Source: an uncultured Oscillospiraceae bacterium
Lineage (GTDB): Bacteria; Bacillota; Clostridia; Oscillospirales; Acutalibacteraceae
Direction: 5' to 3'
Length of the DNA: 38,329 bases
NCBI GenBank assembly: GCA_900548545.1
Contig: URKX01000021.1
Span: 1-38,329, forward strand
Under the pieces are notes generated by a model, which saw nothing but the letters and a program-made list of their open reading frames with translations, made no database searches and was not told where the DNA came from. This document shows positions 17,200 to 24,137 of this stretch, piece by piece (position 1 is the first letter of the stretch; each line of letters starts with the position of its first letter). The position numbers and the translations under genes were made by a program.

Positions 17200-17619
17200 T
17201 TAAAAGTCCAGCAGGTTCATGGAGGCCTCAATGGCCTCGTCGGTCTGGCTCTCGTTGTAAGCGTTCCAGCGGGCTGTATCCCAAATCTCCGCCCGGACTG
17301 CCGCGCCAATGACGGTCACGTCCTTTTCCAGGCCGGCGTGTTCCCGCAGGTTCTGGGGGATCAGGATGCGCCCTTGCTTATCGGGCTCCACCTCGGCGGC
17401 GCCGGAAAAGAAGTAACGCTGGATGCCCTTGCCCTGGGCCAAAGGAATGGCAGACACTTTTTCCACCAGCTTGTCCCACTGGGCCTGGGAGAGCAGGAAA
17501 AGGCAGCCGTCAAGGCCCTTGCACACATAGAACTTGTCGCCCAGGTCTTCACGGAACTTGGAGGGCACAGTCACCCGGCCCTTTAAGTCCATATTATGTT
17601 GATACTCGCCAGTCAACAT
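17200..17619 (-). CDS. mraZ: Transcriptional regulator MraZ
   Basis: A 139-aa protein with two AbrB-like SpoVT/MraZ DNA-binding modules: GEYQHNMDLKGRVTVPSKFRE at the start and EPDKQGRILIPQNLREHAGL in the second half. MraZ forms ring-shaped oligomers and in other bacteria represses or activates its own division operon by binding direct TGGG repeats at its promoter. Such repeats are present here at 17691-17730. It is the first gene of the dcw operon, and the ATG follows an AAAGGG/AAAGG site. Length matches the family (about 140-150 aa). Confidence 0.96.
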   Translation of the reverse strand: MLTGEYQHNMDLKGRVTVPSKFREDLGDKFYVCKGLDGCLFLLSQAQWDKLVEKVSAIPLAQGKGIQRYFFSGAAEVEPDKQGRILIPQNLREHAGLEKDVTVIGAAVRAEIWDTARWNAYNESQTDEAIEASMNLLDF

Positions 17620-17690
17620 AAGCGCCTTTCCCTTTCCACCTCAGGGGATGAAACACTTTCTCGGGGGAATGGGATGCACTTGGCACCACT

Positions 17691-17730
17691 TTTCCCCCAC
17701 ATCGTGGAACTTTACCCCACTTTCACCCAC
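17691..17730 (-). promoter_or_regulatory. Putative MraZ operator: 10-base direct repeats
   Basis: On the minus strand the blocks GTGGGTGAAA (17730-17721), GTGGGGTAAA (17720-17711), a degenerate GTTCCACGAT (17710-17701) and GTGGGGGAAA (17700-17691) follow one another in exact 10-base phase. E. coli MraZ recognises TGGGN repeats spaced by five bases, the same period. They lie just past the predicted start site of the mraZ promoter, so autoregulation is likely. Confidence 0.7.
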
Positions 17731-17742
17731 CTGATGCCATTT

Positions 17743-17771
17743 ATTATAGAACATTCCCCCCTCAAAAGCAA
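17743..17771 (-). promoter_or_regulatory. Promoter of the mraZ (dcw) operon
   Basis: TTGCTT (17766-17771), a 17-base spacer and a perfect TATAAT (17743-17748) on the minus strand. The predicted start is near 17736, about 115 bases upstream of the mraZ ATG, and the MraZ-type repeats begin at once after it. Confidence 0.75.
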
Positions 17772-17840
17772 CCCGGAAATCCTGGAAAAGCCAGGAATCC
17801 CCTGGCTTCGAAGCTTTGTTCGGCCCCATCCTGTGGGAAC

Positions 17841-17876
17841 AAAAATTCCCCTCACTACATCTAGTGAAGGGAATTT
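17841..17876 (-). terminator. Terminator between the coiled-coil gene and mraZ
   Basis: A 15-bp stem (17843-17857/17862-17876) with one G-U pair and a 4-base loop is followed on the minus strand by TTTTTGTT. It ends the coaD-side transcript and insulates the mraZ promoter. The rest of the 300-base gap (17620-17919) holds the promoter and repeats. Confidence 0.85.
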
Positions 17877-17919
17877 GCTCAGTCAACTATTTTTATTTAC
17901 TTTTTACAAATATTCATTC

Positions 17920-18399
17920 TTATATTTGGGAGTTTCGCTGGGAAGTTTTGATGCTCTGCCGGGTCTTCCGCAATTCCGCCAGGTTCTCAGAGAGGGATTC
18001 GTCGGCGCGCCGCATCAGGTCGTCCACATAATCGTTGCTGGCCTTGCGCATCTCTTTAAACTTCTGCTGGGCCTGGGCGATCAGTTCATTGGCCTTTTGC
18101 TGGGCCTGGCGGACAATCTCGTCCTGCATGACCATCGCCTTGGCCTTTTCCTCTGCCACACGGATAATGGTCTCCGCTTCCCGCTGGGCTTCGCTGATGA
18201 TTTGGGATCGGTCCGCCACAATGGCTTTCGCCTTGCGCACCTCCGAGGGGATCTCTTCTTTAATTTCATCCAGGATCTGACGCACCTCTTCCCCATCCAC
18301 AAACACTTTCCCAGCGGACAGGGGCATTTTCCAACCTTTGTCCAGCACGTCATACATCTCGTCGATGAGATCCTCAATGGTAGCCTGATTGTTGCTCAT
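17920..18399 (-). CDS. Coiled-coil protein, ATP synthase b-subunit-like/DivIVA-like
   Basis: A 159-aa cytoplasmic protein of unknown function. Residues 1-50 hold a short conserved-looking domain (IEDLIDEMYDVLDKGWKMPLSAGKVFVDGEEV). Residues 50-145 are almost entirely charged, alanine-rich coiled coil (AEEKAKAMVMQDEIVRQAQQ), ending in a basic tail. There is no membrane segment, so it is not the b subunit itself. Genes of this kind sit between coaD and the division genes in other clostridia and are often labelled ATPase or DivIVA-like. The gene order and coiled coil suggest a structural role at the membrane or septum, which is inference. The ATG has a GAAAGGA site about 11 bases ahead; a terminator follows. 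Confidence 0.7.
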   Translation of the reverse strand: MSNNQATIEDLIDEMYDVLDKGWKMPLSAGKVFVDGEEVRQILDEIKEEIPSEVRKAKAIVADRSQIISEAQREAETIIRVAEEKAKAMVMQDEIVRQAQQKANELIAQAQQKFKEMRKASNDYVDDLMRRADESLSENLAELRKTRQSIKTSQRNSQI

Positions 18400-18501
18400 G
18401 GTGAACCCATTCCTTTCTTCACTTACACTTTGCCTTCCCCCAACGGGAATCGCATCCTAATTCCACGGGCACGGGAAGCCGTTCCCGGAAAAAGCAATCT
18501 G

Positions 18502-18990
18502 TCACACTCTGCACAGCCGTTCCTGGATGGTTTCCAAGATACAGGCCGGCACAAAATGGGAAATATCCCCGCCAAAGCCCGCCACCTGTTTGACCATGCT
18601 GGAACTCAAAAACATATTCCCCGCGCTGGTGGCCAAAAACATAGTTTCCAGTTCGGGATTGAGCTTTTTATTAGTCAGCGCTTGCTGGAACTCGTACTCA
18701 AAGTCGGACAACGCCCGCAAACCCTTGATCAACACCATGGCCTGCCGCTGCTTTGCGTAATCGGCCAAAAGCCCTTCCACTTTGTCGACCTCCACATTCC
18801 GCAAACCCTCCGCCTGGGTGGCGCGGCGCAAAAGCTCCATGCGCTCTTCCACCGTGAAGCTGGCGTGTTTGGCCGGGTTTACCGGCACCGCCACGATCAG
18901 CTTGTCAAAGATTTTGCTGGCCCGCACAATGATATCCAAATGCCCCAACGTGACGGGGTCAAAGCTGCCGGGATAAATGGCAAGTTTCAT
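18502..18990 (-). CDS. coaD: Pantetheine-phosphate adenylyltransferase
   Basis: A 162-aa nucleotidyltransferase for the penultimate step of coenzyme A synthesis: ATP plus 4'-phosphopantetheine gives dephospho-CoA. The N-terminal YPGSFDPVTLGHLDI contains the TxGH motif, and the C-terminal part has the ISSxxV-type motif as LSSSMVKQVA. The ATG follows GGAGGAG. It lies 36 bases after rsmD, the usual clostridial rsmD-coaD pair. Length is normal. Confidence 0.97.
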   Translation of the reverse strand: MKLAIYPGSFDPVTLGHLDIIVRASKIFDKLIVAVPVNPAKHASFTVEERMELLRRATQAEGLRNVEVDKVEGLLADYAKQRQAMVLIKGLRALSDFEYEFQQALTNKKLNPELETMFLATSAGNMFLSSSMVKQVAGFGGDISHFVPACILETIQERLCRV

Positions 18991-19026
18991 GGTATCTCAC
19001 TCCTCCACAGGTTATCTCCGGAGGCA

Positions 19027-19581
19027 TCACGCCTCCCCGTCCTCCACAGGCTGGCGGTAGGCGGTGAGCATAATCTTTCCATAGCGATAGCATTTATGCT
19101 TTCGGAAAAGCCCGGCCTCCTCCGGGAGGGCCTCGTCCTTGGGATGCTCACAGAGGATCACCCCACCGGGGGCTATATGCTCCGCCACCAAAGGCAGAGC
19201 CCGTTCCAACAGGCCCGTACGGTACGGTGGATCTAAAAAGGCGATGTCAAACCGTTCCCGGCAGGTGCGCAGATAGGCGGCAAAGTCCAGGTTGACCACC
19301 TTGGCCCGGTCCCCCAGACCTGTGGACTGGATATTTTTCTCCACCACCCGCACAGACTCTTTGGCGGCGTCCACAAACACGCAGCAGGCCGCGCCCCGGC
19401 TCAACGCCTCTAGGCCGATCTGCCCGGAGCCGGCGAACAGGTCTAAAAACCGCCTGCCTTCCAACTGGAACTGGAGGATATTAAAGAGGGACTCTTTGAC
19501 CCGGTCCGTGGTAGGCCGCACTTGTTCCCCCTCCAACGTAATCAGCTTTTTCCCCCTGTGTGTCCCTGTAATGATCCGCAT
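19027..19581 (-). CDS. rsmD: 16S rRNA (guanine966-N2)-methyltransferase
   Basis: A 184-aa SAM-dependent methyltransferase that modifies G966 of 16S rRNA. It starts MRIITGTHRGKKL, with the family phrase RPTTDRVKESLFNIL, the SAM loop FLDLFAGSGQIGLEALSRGA and the N-methyltransferase catalytic motif DPPY. It lies 78 bases downstream of uvrC and upstream of coaD, and is probably co-transcribed with both. Confidence 0.96.
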   Translation of the reverse strand: MRIITGTHRGKKLITLEGEQVRPTTDRVKESLFNILQFQLEGRRFLDLFAGSGQIGLEALSRGAACCVFVDAAKESVRVVEKNIQSTGLGDRAKVVNLDFAAYLRTCRERFDIAFLDPPYRTGLLERALPLVAEHIAPGGVILCEHPKDEALPEEAGLFRKHKCYRYGKIMLTAYRQPVEDGEA

Positions 19582-19659
19582 GGCAGCACTCCCACTCCGG
19601 TGTTTTCCGATACCGAGATAGTTATATCCGCCTTATTATCCCATTAAATGGCCCATCTG

Positions 19660-21546
19660 TCAACTATTTGGCGGAATTTCCCCAGAATTTCCGCCTTGCT
19701 GCCCCGCTTCCGGATGGAAATGCTCCCACACTCGGCGGGCAGCAGGCTTGGTCATCCCCGGCGCGCCTTCCAGCTCTGCCAGGTCTGCTTCGCTGATGGC
19801 TGTAACGGTTTTAAAATGCTTCATCAAAGCTTTTGCCCGGGTTTCCCCGATCCCCGGGATGGAGGTCAAAGTAGAGGAGACCGCTGTCTTTTTCCGCTGC
19901 TGCCGGTGGTAGCCGATAGCATAGCGGTGGACTTCCTCCTGAATGGAACTGACCAACGTGAAGGCACGGCGGTGGGAACTGATGGCGATCTCCCCGCCGG
20001 TGAGGGCAATGGCCCGGGTGCGGTGCTTGTCATCCTTCACCATGCCAAACAGGGGCACATCAAAACCCATCTCATCCAGGATGGGCTGCACCGCCGCTAC
20101 ATGGCCCTTGCCGCCGTCCAGGAGGATAAGGTCGGGCATCCTGCCAAAGCCGTCCTCTTCGCCCTTCCGTTGACAGGCTTTGTACTCCTCGAACCGCCGG
20201 CGGATCACTTCCCGCATGGAGCCGTAGTCATCCTGCCCGGTGACGGTCTTGATTTTGAACTTCCGGTAGGCAGGCTTTAAAGGCCGGCCATTCTCAAAAA
20301 CCACCATGCCGGCCACGTTTTCCCCACCTGCCAGGTTGGAGATGTCGTAGCTTTCAATATAGGCCGGGACCTTTTCCAGGCCCAACAGCCGGCGCAGCTC
20401 ATCCAGGGCAGAGGCGTCCCGGCCGGAGGTGCCGGCCTGCCGGGCAATGTGCTCTGCGGCATTTTTCCGGCACATCTGCACCAACTGGTACTGGTCCCCC
20501 CGCTGAGGGACCAGGATCTTCACCGCCTTTCCCCGGCGCTGGGAAAGCCACTGGGTAAGCAGCTCCTCGTCCTCTACCTCCCCATCCAGCACCACCAAGG
20601 GCGGCACCCGGTCCCGGATGGCGTAATACTGCCGCAGGAACTCTGAGCGTGCTTCCGGGTCCGGCTCCAAGCCCTCGGTCAAAAAGCTTTCCCGGTCACT
20701 GAGCTTGTTCCCGGTAAACCGGAACACCTCAAAAGCGGTGTGTGCATCACCCTGGGCCAGGGCGAACACATCCTGTTCCTCCACCCGGCTGGCCACCACC
20801 TTCTGGCGGGCCCGCATCATGCCAATGGCATTGAGCCGGTCCCGAAGCCGGGCAGCCAACTCAAATTCCAGGTTTTCCGCTGCCTGCTCCATCTTTTCCG
20901 TCAGGGTCTTCACCGAGGTGGAGCTGCCCCCCTTGATAAAGTCCAGGGCCTCCTGGAAAGCCTCGTTATACTCCGCCTCGCTGACCTTCCCCCGGCAAGG
21001 GGCGCAACACTGCTTGATATAGTAATTCAAGCAAGGCCGGCCTTTTCCAAAATCCTGGGGGAATTTCCGGTTGCAGTCCGGCAGCTTAAAGATCTTCCTG
21101 GCGGAATCGATGGTTTCCTTGATGGACCAGGAACTCATATAGGGGCCAATATACTTGGCGCCATCGTCCTCCACCTTTTTCACCTCGGTGATCCGGGGCC
21201 AGGGGCCGGGGCTGACACGGATATAACTGTAGCCCTTGTCATCCTTTAACAGGATGTTGTATTTGGGCTGGTTCTGCTTGATCAGGCTGCTTTCCAGCAC
21301 CAGGGCTTCAAACTCGCTGTCGGTGACGATATACTCAAACCAGTCTACATTGGCCACCATGCGCCGCACCTTGTTGTCGTGGTTCTTCTCCGAACCAAAA
21401 TATTGGCTCACCCGGTTTTTCAAGGCCTTAGCCTTGCCAATGTAGATAATCTGCCCGCTTTTGTCATGCATCAGGTACACGCCCGGGCTCAAGGGGAGTT
21501 TCATGGCCTTGCGGCGCAGCTCTTTTTTCTTTTGATCCCGCTCCAT
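19660..21546 (-). CDS. uvrC: UvrABC excinuclease subunit C
   Basis: A 628-aa nucleotide-excision-repair nuclease that makes both incisions around a lesion bound by UvrB. Domains in order are GIY-YIG (PGVYLMHDKSGQIIYIGKAKALKNR), a cysteine-bearing linker with CCAPCRGKVSEAEY, a UVR motif around residue 205-235, an RNase H-like endonuclease domain (IESYDISNLAGGENVAGMVVF, DLILLDGGKGHVAA) and tandem helix-hairpin-helix at the end (IPGIGETRAKALMKHF). The frame opens at a TTG (21561), but ATG 21546, starting MERDQKKKELRRKAM, is preferred. It lies 36 bases below the HPr terminator, and I see no separate promoter. Confidence 0.96.
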   Translation of the reverse strand: MERDQKKKELRRKAMKLPLSPGVYLMHDKSGQIIYIGKAKALKNRVSQYFGSEKNHDNKVRRMVANVDWFEYIVTDSEFEALVLESSLIKQNQPKYNILLKDDKGYSYIRVSPGPWPRITEVKKVEDDGAKYIGPYMSSWSIKETIDSARKIFKLPDCNRKFPQDFGKGRPCLNYYIKQCCAPCRGKVSEAEYNEAFQEALDFIKGGSSTSVKTLTEKMEQAAENLEFELAARLRDRLNAIGMMRARQKVVASRVEEQDVFALAQGDAHTAFEVFRFTGNKLSDRESFLTEGLEPDPEARSEFLRQYYAIRDRVPPLVVLDGEVEDEELLTQWLSQRRGKAVKILVPQRGDQYQLVQMCRKNAAEHIARQAGTSGRDASALDELRRLLGLEKVPAYIESYDISNLAGGENVAGMVVFENGRPLKPAYRKFKIKTVTGQDDYGSMREVIRRRFEEYKACQRKGEEDGFGRMPDLILLDGGKGHVAAVQPILDEMGFDVPLFGMVKDDKHRTRAIALTGGEIAISSHRRAFTLVSSIQEEVHRYAIGYHRQQRKKTAVSSTLTSIPGIGETRAKALMKHFKTVTAISEADLAELEGAPGMTKPAARRVWEHFHPEAGQQGGNSGEIPPNS

Positions 21547-21574
21547 CGTACCACCATCCAAAACTTGTCCTTAC

Positions 21575-21600
21575 GAAAAAAGCACCGCTCTTCGCGGTGC
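21575..21600 (-). terminator. Terminator after the HPr gene
   Basis: A perfect 7-bp stem GCACCGC/GCGGTGC (21582-21588/21594-21600) with a 5-base loop is followed on the minus strand by six T. It sits between the HPr gene and uvrC, so uvrC depends on read-through or an undetected start. Confidence 0.85.
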
Positions 21601-21637
21601 CTTCCAGCTTTCATCTGCCTGTATGAAAGGGAAACCC

Positions 21638-21901
21638 TTACTCGGTAAAACCAGAATTCACCAATTCCACCAGGGCTTCCACGGCCTGCTCCTCGTCAGC
21701 GCCGTCGGCAATGATCCGGATGGTGACGCCACCCACAATGCCAAGGCTCAAAACGCCAAGAAGGCTTTTCGCATTGACCCTTCTCTCCTCCTTCTCAACC
21801 CAGATGGAAGACTTGAACTCGTTTGCCTTCTGGATGAAGAATGTAGCCGGACGGGCATGGAGGCCTACCTGATTCTGGACCAATACCTCTTTAGCATACA
21901 T
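21638..21901 (-). CDS. ptsH: HPr-family phosphocarrier protein
   Basis: An 87-aa HPr-fold protein. The phospho-accepting His is in GLHARPA (about residue 16), and the regulatory Ser that HPr kinase modifies in Firmicutes is in NAKSLLGVLSLG (about residue 46). HPr carries phosphate from enzyme I to PTS permeases, and in the Ser-phosphorylated form serves carbon catabolite repression. Both sites look usable. No ptsI is adjacent, so a paralogue such as Crh is possible, but the intact active-site His argues for true HPr. It is monocistronic: strong promoter at 21992-22019, SD GGAGAG, and its own terminator. Confidence 0.9.
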   Translation of the reverse strand: MYAKEVLVQNQVGLHARPATFFIQKANEFKSSIWVEKEERRVNAKSLLGVLSLGIVGGVTIRIIADGADEEQAVEALVELVNSGFTE

Positions 21902-21991
21902 ACAAATTCACTCTCCTACAAAATTTATAAAAGGGTTTTCTGCCACCGCGAAAAAGGTCTAACGGGCGCAAAGTATTGGGGATTTATTTTC

Positions 21992-22019
21992 ATTATAGCA
22001 TATTTCCTGCCGCCGTCAA
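21992..22019 (-). promoter_or_regulatory. Promoter of the HPr gene
   Basis: TTGACG (22014-22019), a 16-base spacer and a perfect TATAAT (21992-21997) on the minus strand. The start is predicted about 85 bases before the HPr ATG. The 307-base gap between HPr and trmD (21902-22208) holds only this, an AT-rich leader, and an inverted repeat GAAGGATG/CATCCTTC at 22161-22168/22202-22209 that overlaps the trmD stop. Confidence 0.8.
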
Positions 22020-22208
22020 CCTGGATTCCCGATTTTTGGATTCCTGAACAGCTTCCTGCCGCATTTTCCGCTAGTCGTTTGTGCACCTTGCAGAGAATGT
22101 GGAAAACTTTTTGCCCATTGTGTCGCCGCAAAAATCACGCCGCCACTAGATGGTGTATTGGAAGGATGCCTTCATCATAGGAACATTTGCCCCAAGATAT
22201 ACATCCTT

Positions 22209-22949
22209 CTACAAATCCGGCGTTTCCTCCAGTGTTTGCAAAAGCTTTTTGTCTTCCTTTGTAAGCTTTGCCCGCTCCCACAAGTCCGGGCGGTTGTTTT
22301 TTGTTACGGCCAGCGCTTGGGCGCGCCTCCATTTAGCGATGTTCCCGTGATGCCCCGAAAGCAGCACCTCCGGTACAGGGCGGCCACGCCACACCTCCGG
22401 GCGGGTGTACTGGGGATATTCCAGCAGCCCGGAATAGTGGCTCTCCTCGGTAAAACAGGCTTCTTCCGACAGTACCCCGGGGAGCATACGGCTGACAGCG
22501 TCGGTGAGGATCATAGCGGGCAGCTCCCCGCCGGTGAGGACATAATCCCCCACAGAGATCTCCTCTGCACCGTATTCGTCCAACAGCCGCTGGTCCACCC
22601 CTTCGTAATGGCCGCACAACAGCAAAAGGCCCGGTTCTTTTGCCAGGCGTTTCGCGTCCTCCTGGGAAAGCACCTTGCCCCGGGGGGACATATATAGGAT
22701 ATGCGGCTGCCATCCCAAATGTTCCCGGATCCTGTCGATGCCCCTGGCAAAGGGCTCTGCCATGAGGAGCATCCCCTTGCCGCCGCCAAACACGGTATCG
22801 TCCACGCGGCCTCTTGCGTCTGGGGAAAAATCCCGCAGCTGGTGGCAGCACACCTGCAAAAGCCCCTTTTTCCGGGCCCTCCCCACAATGCTATGAGCCA
22901 ACACCGGCGGGAACATCTCCGGGAACAAGGTCAAAATGTCCACCCGCAT
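22209..22949 (-). CDS. trmD: tRNA (guanine37-N1)-methyltransferase
   Basis: A 246-aa SPOUT-class methyltransferase that makes m1G37 next to the anticodon and prevents +1 frameshifting. It begins MRVDILTLFPEMFPP and has DDTVFGGGKGMLL and the trefoil-knot SAM site LLLCGHYEGVDQR...SVGDYVLTGGELPAM. It starts directly at the rimM stop, so the two are translationally coupled. In most Firmicutes rplS follows; here the next gene is HPr under its own promoter. Confidence 0.97.
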   Translation of the reverse strand: MRVDILTLFPEMFPPVLAHSIVGRARKKGLLQVCCHQLRDFSPDARGRVDDTVFGGGKGMLLMAEPFARGIDRIREHLGWQPHILYMSPRGKVLSQEDAKRLAKEPGLLLLCGHYEGVDQRLLDEYGAEEISVGDYVLTGGELPAMILTDAVSRMLPGVLSEEACFTEESHYSGLLEYPQYTRPEVWRGRPVPEVLLSGHHGNIAKWRRAQALAVTKNNRPDLWERAKLTKEDKKLLQTLEETPDL

Positions 22950-23474
22950 TTAGGCTTCCTCCCCCTCTTCGTCAAAGATGCCCGGAATGGGTAGCAGCTC
23001 GATAACGCCCTCTTCCACGCTGATCCGCTGGATCATGTGCTTCACCGCCGGGAACAGGTATTCCTTCCCGGACTTATCCACAATACGGTACACATCGTTG
23101 GCGCCGGTGGGCAGCACTTCCCGCAGCTCCCCATACTCCTTGCCGGTGGTGCCGTCCACAGCCTTTAACCCGATCAGGTCCTGGAGGAACACCTGGCCTT
23201 CTTCCAACTTCACATCGTCCCTGTCCAGGTAGAGCACTTTGCCCCGCAAGGCGTCCCCTTGCTCCACGGTGGTAACACCCCGCAGGGTAATCAACAGCCG
23301 CCCTTTGTGAACCCGGGAAGCCATCACGCCCGCATCGGTTTCCCCTCTGTCAAAATAGAGATGTTTAACCCCCGCCAGGAATTCCGGAGAATCCGCCCAG
23401 GGTTCCAGCACCAGTTCTCCCCGGACTCCGTGGGTGCGCACGATCTGCCCGGCTTCCAAGAATTGTTGTTTCAT
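22950..23474 (-). CDS. rimM: 16S rRNA processing/ribosome maturation factor RimM
   Basis: A 174-aa 30S assembly factor that binds S19 and helps mature the 3' head domain of 16S rRNA. The N-terminal RimM domain starts QFLEAGQIVRTHGVRGELVL; the C-terminal PRC-barrel holds DLIGLKAVDGTTGKEYGELREV and YLFPAVKHMIQRI. The ATG at 23474 follows GGAGGG by 5 bases; a TTG ten codons upstream is unnecessary. A hairpin terminator lies just ahead of it, so rimM-trmD may be expressed at a lower level than rpsP-khpA. Confidence 0.95.
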   Translation of the reverse strand: MKQQFLEAGQIVRTHGVRGELVLEPWADSPEFLAGVKHLYFDRGETDAGVMASRVHKGRLLITLRGVTTVEQGDALRGKVLYLDRDDVKLEEGQVFLQDLIGLKAVDGTTGKEYGELREVLPTGANDVYRIVDKSGKEYLFPAVKHMIQRISVEEGVIELLPIPGIFDEEGEEA

Positions 23475-23502
23475 CGTTTCCCTCCGGTTTTTCCAGATAA
23501 AC

Positions 23503-23523
23503 AAAAAAGGGCTTGCGCCCTTT
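23503..23523 (-). terminator. Hairpin terminator/attenuator between khpA and rimM
   Basis: AAAGGGC/GCCCTTT (23506-23512/23517-23523) with a 4-base loop is followed on the minus strand by TTTGTTT. Because rimM and trmD usually belong to the same operon, this probably gives partial termination. Confidence 0.75.
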
Positions 23524-23527
23524 CTGT

Positions 23528-23758
23528 TTAGTCGATCTCGACCATGATCTTCTGATCGTTGCGGGTGGCAGCAGCGCGCATGACCACGCGGATCGCCTTG
23601 GCGATGCGGCCCTGCTTGCCGATGACCCGGCCCATGTCGTCTTCCGCCACGTGGAGATGGTAAACGGTGGTGCCGTTTTCCTGCTCCTCGCTGGTGACCA
23701 CGATCTCCTCCGGCTTTCCTACCAGGCCGGAAGCGATAGCTTTCAGTAATGCCTCCAT
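23528..23758 (-). CDS. khpA: KH-domain RNA-binding protein KhpA
   Basis: A 76-aa single-KH protein (also called YlqC or UPF0109). The RNA-binding GxxG loop is GRVIGKQGRIAKAIR. KhpA pairs with KhpB (Jag/EloR) and in other Firmicutes affects cell elongation and RNA metabolism. The ATG at 23758 follows AAAGGAG; the frame extends upstream to a TTG that is not needed. It lies between rpsP and rimM as in most Firmicutes. Confidence 0.95.
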   Translation of the reverse strand: MEALLKAIASGLVGKPEEIVVTSEEQENGTTVYHLHVAEDDMGRVIGKQGRIAKAIRVVMRAAATRNDQKIMVEID

Positions 23759-23792
23759 AGTGCCAACTCCTTTCAAGGCGTAAGCGTGTGGT

Positions 23793-24035
23793 TTAGATCA
23801 CGCCGTGCTTCTTGAACAGAGCTTTCACAGTATCGGTGGGCTGAGCGCCGTTTTCCATCCACTTCTTAGCCTTCTCAGGATCAACCTTCACCACGCTGGG
23901 CTCTTCCATGGGGTTGTAGTAGCCGATCTCCTCGATGAAGCGGCCATCCCGGGGAAAGCGGGAATCTGCCACAACAATGCGGTAGAAAGGAGATTTCTTA
24001 GCGCCCATTCTTCTCAGTCTGATTTTTACTGCCAT
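23793..24035 (-). CDS. rpsP: 30S ribosomal protein S16
   Basis: An 80-aa S16, an early 30S assembly protein. It begins MAVKIRLRRMGAKKSPFYRIVVADSR, with RFIEEIGYYNPM next, and is of standard length. The ATG follows a GGAGGAATG site. Two hairpins lie in the gap to ffh upstream. Codons are biased as expected for a highly expressed gene. Confidence 0.98.
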   Translation of the reverse strand: MAVKIRLRRMGAKKSPFYRIVVADSRFPRDGRFIEEIGYYNPMEEPSVVKVDPEKAKKWMENGAQPTDTVKALFKKHGVI

Positions 24036-24080
24036 GATTCATTCCTCCAAAGTGATAATTGATTGGGATTTCTTCTATGC

Positions 24081-24121
24081 GCCTGGCATTCCAGGCAATA
24101 TTGTTCACGGGGCAGGCCCCG
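24081..24121 (-). promoter_or_regulatory. Twin hairpins in the ffh-rpsP gap
   Basis: GCCTGG/CCAGGC (24081-24086/24091-24096) and CGGGG/CCCCG (24108-24112/24117-24121) are two short perfect stems side by side, each with a 4-base loop, in the 102-base leader of rpsP. No T-run follows. They could be mRNA processing or stabilising structures, or an autoregulatory site for S16. Confidence 0.45.
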
Positions 24122-24137
24122 GCAATATCCGTTGTGC

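Noticed and set aside
17691..17730. CRISPR-like tandem repeats
   Set aside because: The repeats are 10 bases long with no spacers and sit at the mraZ promoter; an operator explains them better.
22135..22332. 65-codon minus-strand frame overlapping the trmD end
   Set aside because: It overlaps trmD in another frame, has no SD, and its composition is that of a shadow frame.
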